The notes under the pieces are model-generated. The model did no database searches and was not told where the DNA came from. It saw only the letters and a list, made by a program, of their open reading frames with translations. From positions 2,029,501-2,093,500 of the forward strand of contig NZ_JAWXYB010000018.1 in NCBI RefSeq assembly GCF_033842475.1: DNA of 64,000 nt, written 5' to 3'. Position 1 is the stretch's first letter, and every line of letters begins with the position of its first letter. Below are positions 58,281 through 64,000 of this stretch, piece by piece. The DNA is from Acidiphilium acidophilum (lineage in GTDB: Bacteria; Pseudomonadota; Alphaproteobacteria; Acetobacterales; Acetobacteraceae). The translations under genes were made by a program, and so were the position numbers.

Positions 58281-58685
58281 TCAATCCCTCGGAACTCGAC
58301 CCATCGCCGAAAAGCTCTTGATGAAGGGGCCGGCCATTGCGGGGTTTTTGACCATCGCGGTGTAGTCGCCCACCTTGAATTTCAGCTTTCCGGTGGTGTA
58401 GGCGATGCCGAGCGACATCATGCCGAGGCCTTTGGACATCCATTTATCCCAGTCCGCCGGGCTGGCGCGCAGATCCCAGCTCAGGGGTTGGCCGGAATAA
58501 GCCCCGGACTCCGTCACGGAACCGCCTTCGACCTTGATGTAGCAACGCGGGTTATCCTCGCCCTGAAAACCATAGGCGATGGTCGAATTGAAGCCGATTT
58601 TGGCGAGCGCGCCGCTCAGCTCCGGATCGCTGTTCCAGGCATCGCCATAGAGTGAGACCCATTGATCTGAAAACAGTGCCGGCAT
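58281..58685 (-). CDS. SCP2-like sterol/lipid-binding domain protein
   Basis: A 134-aa protein. AAGGAGG lies one base before an ATG at 58691 but seven before the ATG at 58685, so 58685 is the better start. The text NSTIAYGFQGEDNPRCYIKV EGG, then LSWDLRASPADWDKWMSK, GLGMMSLGIAYTTGKLKFKV and GDYTAMVKNPAMAGPFIKSF shows the SCP2 fold (single domain). These proteins bind fatty acyl or sterol ligands. It is followed by the Usp gene at 14 bp distance. Confidence 0.75.
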   Translation of the reverse strand: MPALFSDQWVSLYGDAWNSDPELSGALAKIGFNSTIAYGFQGEDNPRCYIKVEGGSVTESGAYSGQPLSWDLRASPADWDKWMSKGLGMMSLGIAYTTGKLKFKVGDYTAMVKNPAMAGPFIKSFSAMGRVPRD

Positions 58686-58876
58686 GACCATTCCTCCTTA
58701 TTTTTGCAGCTTCGTTCTAGCCGGGATGTCGCAATTTTTCAACGAAAAATCGCGGCGGCGGTGTGGTGTCTTTGATAAAAGTCGCGTTCCGCTCGTGATT
58801 ATTGTTCAGCATGGCGGAGGTGGTCCGCCTGCACTGCGACCACGCCGGTTGGTGACTTCGGGGTCGTTCATCGCGG

Positions 58877-60358
58877 TCAGCTCGCCGGGCTTTCGACCGA
58901 GCGGGCGGGCCGGCTCGCTGCGTCGGCCACCAGGGGTTCCGTGCCGGCGGGCCGGGCGTAGAGATCGTTGGTCTGGCGCATCAGGTCGCGGGCCGCGCGC
59001 TTGACGTTTTCGAGCCGGGTCCGGACGCTGCCGCGCCAGCCGACCGGATGACGCCGCCACAAGGGGAACAGCCAATGGGCGGTGTGCTTGCGGAACGCGG
59101 CGCGGAGATCGACCATGTCATCCGCCGGGATGCGTTTGACGAGCCGGCGGCTCGCGGCGTTTTTGGCGGACATGTGCACCGCGATCAGAAACACCGCGAT
59201 GCCGCCCGCGATGATCGCGAGGGCCGGTTGGTGATCGGTCACGATCTGGCCGATCGGCTGTGAAAGACGGCCATCGCGCACGAACAGGCGGATGAAGGCG
59301 AACGCCAGGGCCGCGATCACGACGATGACGGCGGCGATATCGCTCAGCGTCACCGCGCGCCGCCACCGCCGGATATACTGGTTGAGCGTGGGAACCCATT
59401 GTTCCACCATGCGGTCCGCGATGACTTCGAGGTTGCCGACCACGCGGTAGGTTCGTTCGACCGTGACTTTGTCGATCCGCTTGTTGATGCCCTCCAGATC
59501 GCGATCGCGCTTGCGCTGGTAGCGGTGATGCTGGTCTTCGCTTTCGAAACCGGTTGCCGCTTCCTCGGAATAGATCAGGAAGAACTGCCCGCTGTTGAGC
59601 CCCTGCGTGGCGACCGCGCGCTGCCAGGCGCCGGTGACTTCCTCAAGATTGTCCTCATGCGAGGTCGCGTCGATCTGGTTGAGGATGAAGAGGAATTTGT
59701 TGGAATCCGGGCGGTTGACCGTGCCCGCGACCAGATGCCGCAGGGTTTCCTGCATGGCGCCGGGCTCGGCGTGACGGGCATCGAAGAAGACCAGCACGAG
59801 ATCGGCCCGGTCGATGATGAGCTGGGAGATTTTCAGGATGCCGCTGCGGGTGACATCGGCATCGAAGCCGGGAGAGTCGATCAGGATGCGGCCTTTCAGG
59901 CGATCGACCTTCACGCTCTTGAGTTGCAGGTAGCGGTCGATCCGCTTGCCCTCGCCCGCGCCGATGGTCTCCAGATCGAGGCTGATCTGGTAGAACGGAA
60001 ACCTTGGATCGGCATCGAGCGCACGCCCGGGAAGGACGCGGGCATCGGATTCCGGGCCGCTGCAGATCACGGTGAAACGGTCATCCACCGCCTGATTGCC
60101 GGTCGCCTGCACCTTGCAGCCGAGATAGTCGTTGATGAAGGTGGATTTCCCGGCCGAGAAGGTGCCGAGGCAGGCGATCATCGGCCACCACTGGATCTGG
60201 GTGACGAAGGAATGGTGCTGGTCGAGCATGCCCATGCGCCAGGCGATGCGGTCGAGTTCTTCGAACTGATCGACCGCGCCCAGCATCGTGCGGTTCTCGC
60301 GCGCGAGATGATCCCGGAGTTCCTGGATGCGTTTGGTGAGATCGATATTGTATTTCAT
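58877..60358 (-). CDS. Dynamin-like GTPase with membrane anchor
   Basis: A 493-aa protein. The GTPase domain has the P-loop GTFSAGKST (65-73), a conserved Thr near DDRFTVI, G3 DSPGFD and G4 NQID. After about residue 330 two hydrophobic helices (IAAVIVVIAALAFAFIRLFV and ALAIIAGGIAVFLIAVHM) anchor it in the inner membrane. The end is basic and helical. Bacterial dynamin-like proteins remodel or protect membranes, and some resist phage or antibiotics. The partner copy that often neighbours such genes is not present. Confidence 0.82.
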   Translation of the reverse strand: MKYNIDLTKRIQELRDHLARENRTMLGAVDQFEELDRIAWRMGMLDQHHSFVTQIQWWPMIACLGTFSAGKSTFINDYLGCKVQATGNQAVDDRFTVICSGPESDARVLPGRALDADPRFPFYQISLDLETIGAGEGKRIDRYLQLKSVKVDRLKGRILIDSPGFDADVTRSGILKISQLIIDRADLVLVFFDARHAEPGAMQETLRHLVAGTVNRPDSNKFLFILNQIDATSHEDNLEEVTGAWQRAVATQGLNSGQFFLIYSEEAATGFESEDQHHRYQRKRDRDLEGINKRIDKVTVERTYRVVGNLEVIADRMVEQWVPTLNQYIRRWRRAVTLSDIAAVIVVIAALAFAFIRLFVRDGRLSQPIGQIVTDHQPALAIIAGGIAVFLIAVHMSAKNAASRRLVKRIPADDMVDLRAAFRKHTAHWLFPLWRRHPVGWRGSVRTRLENVKRAARDLMRQTNDLYARPAGTEPLVADAASRPARSVESPAS

Positions 60359-60464
60359 GGCTGGACGGTCGCCTCCGAGGCTGCACGAGGGTCGGGGAGG
60401 CGCGCCGTGGCCGGGCCGTCAACCGGCCAGCCACGGCGCGCGCTGCTTGGCACGCTGCGGCGCT

Positions 60465-61316
60465 TCAGGTGCCGGGGCAATGCGCCGAGGTCGCGATCTC
60501 GTGGGCAGCCTTGGCATCCGATGCGGCGATCCATGGCAGCATCGGCTCGATCTGAGCGCAATCGGCCCCCTGTTTCACGCGGAGGCGGGCGGCATGTTCG
60601 AATGCTTTTGCCGCCATCGGGCGATCGCCGCCCGCGAGGTAGACGTTGCCCTGTTCGCCCCAGGCGGTGGCGTTGTCGGGGTGGTCTTTCTCGATCGCGG
60701 CGTAATCGTCGATCGCGGCGGGGTATTGGCGCTGCCAGAAGGCGGTGCGCGCTTTCTGGAACTGGGCGTCGAGCGCGGCATCGGTTGGTTTCGGCGCGGC
60801 GGGTTGGGTTGAGGGCGTGACGGCCGGCGTGGCGGGCGCGGGCTTGGGCGTTTCAGCCGGCGCCGGGGTGGTCGCCGGAGTGGTCGCCTGAGTCGGGGTC
60901 GCGGTCGTGGACGACGGCTTGGGTGTTGTCGTCGTGGTGGTTGTGGCGGTTGTGGCGGTGGAGGGCGCGGTGGCGTCATCCCTGGGTGTGGTGGTGGCGG
61001 TTCCCGGAACTGCCGGCGTGGTCGCCGCGGTGGAGGATGAGTCCGGTGTGGGCTTGGGGACCGGCTTGATCGTGTAGGTTTTCGGCTGATGCGTGGTGGT
61101 GGTCGTATCGTTATCCGACGTCGCATGGTCGGTCGCGCCACCGGTGGTTCCGGTCTGGTCGGTCGCTGTCGCGGTGGTGGAGGATGAGGTCGCCGGCAGG
61201 GGGGTATCGTTGGTTGCGACGAGGCGGTCGTTGCGCGCCTCCTCGTGCCGCCAGACGACGAAACCGCCACCGACCACGACCACGACAACAATCAACCAGA
61301 CAAGAAAACGCTTCAT
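60465..61316 (-). CDS. Anchored TPR protein with Thr/Pro-rich linker
   Basis: A 283-aa protein. An N-terminal signal anchor (FLVWLIVVVVVVGGGFVVWR) is followed by about 150 residues of Thr, Pro, Ala and Ser (TTTTTTTPKPSSTTATPTQA and similar), which likely spans the periplasm. The C-terminal 100 residues have tetratricopeptide-like helices (FWQRQYPAAIDDYAAIEKDH PDNATAWGEQGN-type, AAKAFEHAARLRVKQG). It probably holds a periplasmic complex, perhaps of the surface proteins that follow, which is inference. Confidence 0.7.
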   Translation of the reverse strand: MKRFLVWLIVVVVVVGGGFVVWRHEEARNDRLVATNDTPLPATSSSTTATATDQTGTTGGATDHATSDNDTTTTTHQPKTYTIKPVPKPTPDSSSTAATTPAVPGTATTTPRDDATAPSTATTATTTTTTTPKPSSTTATPTQATTPATTPAPAETPKPAPATPAVTPSTQPAAPKPTDAALDAQFQKARTAFWQRQYPAAIDDYAAIEKDHPDNATAWGEQGNVYLAGGDRPMAAKAFEHAARLRVKQGADCAQIEPMLPWIAASDAKAAHEIATSAHCPGT

Positions 61317-61387
61317 TGGATTTGTTCTTTCAGGATCAGTACTTCAAGGCGCAGAGACCCGTGCCTGACCGGGCACGGGTTTCCGCA

Positions 61388-61900
61388 TTACGGGTTGCCG
61401 TAGCCATAAGTGCCGTAGGGCGGTGGCTGCATGCCGCCATAGGGGGGGACGCCATAGGCCGGGGCCGGTGCATAGCTTGGCGGTGCGTAGCTCGGCGGCG
61501 CATAGTTCGGCACGCCGCCATAGCCGTAGCCATAGCCATTGCCGGTACTGGCATAGCCTGAAATGGGGCCGCCATAACCGGAGACCGGACCGCCATAGCC
61601 GCTGATCGGGCCGCCATGGGGCATGTTCATGTTCAGGCTGCCCATGTTCCAGGGGCCGGAATTGCCCGAGAACGGGCCGCTGTTGCCGGACCACGGGCCA
61701 CCATTCATCATCGTCGAGAACGGATTGCCGCCGTTGCCGCCCCACGGGGTGCTCCAGCCGTTATTATAGCCGTTATTGTAGCCGTTGTTCCACGGCATCG
61801 GCCAGTCGGCATGGGCCGCGGTCAGACACGGTCCGACTGCACACATCGTGCCGATGAGACCGGCGACAATCGCGAAACGCTTTGGATTGAAAAACAACAT
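61388..61900 (-). CDS. Exported Gly/Asn/Tyr/Pro-rich low-complexity protein
   Basis: A 170-aa precursor from ATG 61900 with GGAGGT 8 bases upstream. The signal peptide RFAIVAGLIGTMCAVGPCLT AAHA precedes repeats of NNGYNNGW, SGNSGPF/W, MGSLNMNMPHGGP and SGYGGP, ending in YAPPSYAPAPAYG. Gly, Asn, Tyr and Trp dominate, and almost no charged residues occur. Sulfur-globule proteins and some cell-surface polymers have a like composition, so an envelope or storage-granule coat is possible. The MNMPHGGP and SGYGGP modules recur in the gene at 62046. Confidence 0.6.
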   Translation of the reverse strand: MLFFNPKRFAIVAGLIGTMCAVGPCLTAAHADWPMPWNNGYNNGYNNGWSTPWGGNGGNPFSTMMNGGPWSGNSGPFSGNSGPWNMGSLNMNMPHGGPISGYGGPVSGYGGPISGYASTGNGYGYGYGGVPNYAPPSYAPPSYAPAPAYGVPPYGGMQPPPYGTYGYGNP

Positions 61901-62045
61901 CACTTTTACCTCCGTAAAACCATCAGGCGTGAACAGACATTGGACAAGCGCGTCATCCGGCAGGTCACATCAACGGTCTTGTCCCGTGGCACCCGCAGCT
62001 TCACGTCCGCTGCGGGTGCCCGACATCGTCAGATCGAGCGGGGCG

Positions 62046-62825
62046 TCAGTAGCCCGACCCGTTGTAGCCACCCGTCATCGGGCCGCCATAGCCGCTGACC
62101 GGGCCACCGCTGGTGGTGAACGGCCCGCCCTTGGGGAAGTTCATGTCCATGCTGCCCATGTTCATCGGGCCGGAGCTGCCGGACATCGGACCGGTGCTGC
62201 CGCCGAACGGACCGCTCGATCCGCTCATCGGGCCGGGCCCGTTGGACGTGCCGTAATACGGCGCCGGATAAGGCTGCGGCGCGTAGTATTGCGGCGGCGG
62301 GGGCGGGTAATAGCCCGGCGCCGGCTGCATCTGCGGAGCGGGCTGCATTTGCGGCTGCTGCGGCATCGGAGGCTGCTGATAGGCAACCGGCGGCGGCGCG
62401 TAGTATTGCGGCGGCGGCGGGGCATAACCCGGCTGCGCGCCGGTTCCCTGATAGCCGCCGGTCATCGGTCCGCCATAGCCGCTCATCGGGCCGGTGCTGC
62501 CGGACATCGGGCCGCCCTTCGGGAAGTTCATGTCCATGCTGCCCATGTCCATCGGGCCGGTGCTGCCGGACATCGGACCGGTGCTGCCGCCATAGGTGCC
62601 GCTGTTGCCCATCATGGGACCCGGGCCGTTCTGGGCCGGGGCGCTCGGGTAGCCGTAGTAATACGGCGGCGGCGCGTAGGTCGGCGGTGCGGCTGCCGGC
62701 GTGGTGGCCGCCGGGGTCGATTTGGCCGGTGCGCCTTGTGCCAGGGCCGACCCCGCCATCAGGCCCATTGCGGCGATACAGCCGATCCCGGTGGTCAGGA
62801 TCAATCGTCTCTTACTCTCTTGCAC
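62046..62825 (-). CDS. Exported GPMSG-module protein, paralogue of the preceding
   Basis: A 259-aa precursor from a GTG with AAGGAG 8 bases upstream. After a signal peptide (RRLILTTGIGCIAAMGLMAG SALAQ) come two copies of a module: SGSTGPMDMGSMDMNFPKGG then PMSGSTGPMSGYGGPMTGGY near residue 100, and again SGSSGPMNMGSMDMNFPKGG near residue 220. Between them lies a Pro/Tyr/Gln-rich stretch (APPPPQYYAPPPVAYQQPPM). The same module in shorter form ends the gene at 61388, showing common ancestry. No enzyme motif is present. A structural role at the cell surface or on an inclusion is likely, but not proven. Confidence 0.65.
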   Translation of the reverse strand: MQESKRRLILTTGIGCIAAMGLMAGSALAQGAPAKSTPAATTPAAAPPTYAPPPYYYGYPSAPAQNGPGPMMGNSGTYGGSTGPMSGSTGPMDMGSMDMNFPKGGPMSGSTGPMSGYGGPMTGGYQGTGAQPGYAPPPPQYYAPPPVAYQQPPMPQQPQMQPAPQMQPAPGYYPPPPPQYYAPQPYPAPYYGTSNGPGPMSGSSGPFGGSTGPMSGSSGPMNMGSMDMNFPKGGPFTTSGGPVSGYGGPMTGGYNGSGY

Positions 62826-63007
62826 GTCACTCTCCTTCGGTGTTTCGATTCACTTGCATCGCTTTTCGGCAGAGGCGGAGGAATTCCGCATCTGCGATGG
62901 TCAGGCCGTGGCGGCAGCGGGGGCGAACCCTCGCTGTGCCGGACCGCATTCGGCAAACGGGGCATGACAAGCCCCCCAACGACCCGTTGCCGGCGGGATC
63001 ACCAGGT

Positions 63008-64000
63008 TCATTTCTGGACCTGCTGAGACGGGGCCATCCAGAAGCCGGGGGATGGCGAATTCGATGGCGCGGAGGCACCAGCCGGTGCCTGCGGCGCGGA
63101 GCCGGTGCCGTAGGAGGCCCAGACCGTGTTCGGACGGGTCTTGAGCGGCGTGGCACCAGTTGAGGCCGGACTTGCCGCGACGGGTGCTGCCGGTGCCAAA
63201 GCCGGAATCGGGGCCGGGGCGGCCGTGTTTTCTGCCCTCGCGAACGGCGCGTAGGGAGTGACGTAGGCCCGCGGTACATAGGCCTGCGGGACGTAGCCGC
63301 CGATGGTTGCTCCATATTGATACATCACCGGGCGCGACCAGACCTGGGGCGCTGGATATCGATATTGCGGTGCGCGATAGGCCGGTTCCGCCTGCGGATA
63401 TCCGTAAGGGGCGGCATAGGGCCTCGGCTGAACATTCACCGGCCAGCGCGCGACCGGATAGGCCACCGGCATTGCCGGGTAATAGTATTGCGGTGGCGCT
63501 GCGTAGCGCGGCTGCGCGTACCAGACCCGTTGCGCGTAATAGGGCTGCGGCTGGGGCCGATAATAGGCCTGCGGCGCCATGACCGCGTTGTTCTGCGGCA
63601 TCGCGTAGCCGTAAGGCGGGGGATAATAGCCGGGGGGCGCCATCATCGGGCGCATCTGCGGCTGTTGCGGCGGTTGGGTCTGTTGCGGCTGAGCCGTTTT
63701 CTGCTGCGCGGGTTTGCCGGGATCGGACTTCGCCCCGTTCGGCGCAGCTGCGGCGTGCTGCGGTGCCGTCTGGTTATTCTGTTGCGGCGCGTTCTGCTGC
63801 GGTCGGGCCATCATCGGCTGCGCGCCATAGGCAGGGTAGCCATAGGGCAGCGGATAATAGCCGGGCGGAGCCCAGCCATAGGGCATCTGCGGATAATAGG
63901 GGTGGGGATAATAGCCCGGCTGCATCGGCTGTTGCGGTTGCGGCGCGGGATGCGGCTGTGCAGCCTGCTGTTGCGGCTGAGGCTTCGCTGCCTGCTGGGG
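63008..64000 (-). CDS. Pro/Tyr/Gln-rich protein (5' partial at window edge)
   Basis: The frame is open to the right end of the window, so the start lies beyond it; an ATG at 63925 is internal, since Pro/Gln/Ala-rich sequence continues upstream. At least 330 residues are seen, with YYPxPYGYP-like units (GYYPHPYYPQMPYGWAPPGY, GYYPLPYGYPAYGAQPM, GYYPPPYGYAMPQNNAVMAP). A middle and end rich in Gln, Ala, Val and Arg follow (YRAPQYRYPAPQVWSRPVMY). It shares composition but not the GPMSG module with the two neighbours. The function is unknown; a wall- or surface-associated role is plausible. Confidence 0.55.
   Translation of the reverse strand, partial: PQQAAKPQPQQQAAQPHPAPQPQQPMQPGYYPHPYYPQMPYGWAPPGYYPLPYGYPAYGAQPMMARPQQNAPQQNNQTAPQHAAAAPNGAKSDPGKPAQQKTAQPQQTQPPQQPQMRPMMAPPGYYPPPYGYAMPQNNAVMAPQAYYRPQPQPYYAQRVWYAQPRYAAPPQYYYPAMPVAYPVARWPVNVQPRPYAAPYGYPQAEPAYRAPQYRYPAPQVWSRPVMYQYGATIGGYVPQAYVPRAYVTPYAPFARAENTAAPAPIPALAPAAPVAASPASTGATPLKTRPNTVWASYGTGSAPQAPAGASAPSNSPSPGFWMAPSQQVQK

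Overview
The window reads as GC-rich chromosomal DNA of an alphaproteobacterium, most probably Rhodospirillales/Acetobacteraceae. The basis is the ntrB-ntrC-ntrY-ntrX block behind dusB, a ppdK-glyS-glyQ block, a PEP carboxylase, a Hint-domain surface protein of a type common in acetic acid bacteria, and strong GC bias at third codon positions. Family assignments come from reading translations by eye; no database search was run. Both ends cut genes: an ATP-grasp/alpha-E fusion on the left and a Pro/Tyr/Gln-rich protein on the right.

Region 1 (1-3264) is host DNA with the ATP-grasp/alpha-E gene, a PEP-CTERM protein and a small membrane protein. Region 2 (3265-19034) is a 15.7-kb integrated element bounded by a perfect 46-bp direct repeat. 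The repeat is the 3' part of tRNA-Thr(GGT), which is intact at the right end. The element carries a tyrosine integrase beside the left att site, an AlpA-like HTH protein, a PrimPol-like/RepA-like replication protein followed by iteron-like repeats and a 22-bp palindrome, a string of tiny stop/start-overlapping genes, a ribbon-helix-helix regulator with a likely operator, a 910-aa Gly-rich protein with a lytic-transglycosylase-like motif, a small-terminase-like protein, a repetitive Rha-like gene overlapping an array of small hairpins, a ParB-like remnant and a terminal operon. No capsid, portal or large terminase was found, so a phage-satellite-like element is the best reading. An IS4-family element with a 9-bp target duplication splits the gene after the integrase.

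Region 3 (19064-30166) is host DNA: an OprD-like porin, a tripartite RND efflux operon, a small secreted protein, an OmpR/EnvZ-type two-component pair and an uncharacterised gene. Region 4 (about 30180-34270) is conspicuously AT-rich and looks acquired. It holds an AvcD-type anti-phage dCTP deaminase, whose 5' end contains a 13-bp tandem duplication that breaks the likely original reading frame, and a Hint-domain protein.

Region 5 (34273-42339) is ispF, dusB and the two nitrogen two-component systems. Region 6 (42388-60358) is mainly metabolism and housekeeping: ppc, a thioesterase, an SbmA/YddA-like ABC transporter, ppdK, glyQS, isovaleryl-CoA dehydrogenase, a sulfotransferase-like protein, an orphan phnM, a universal stress protein, an SCP2-like protein and a dynamin-like GTPase. 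Region 7 (60465-64000) encodes an anchored TPR protein and three exported low-complexity proteins rich in Gly, Pro, Tyr and Met, two of which share a repeated module.
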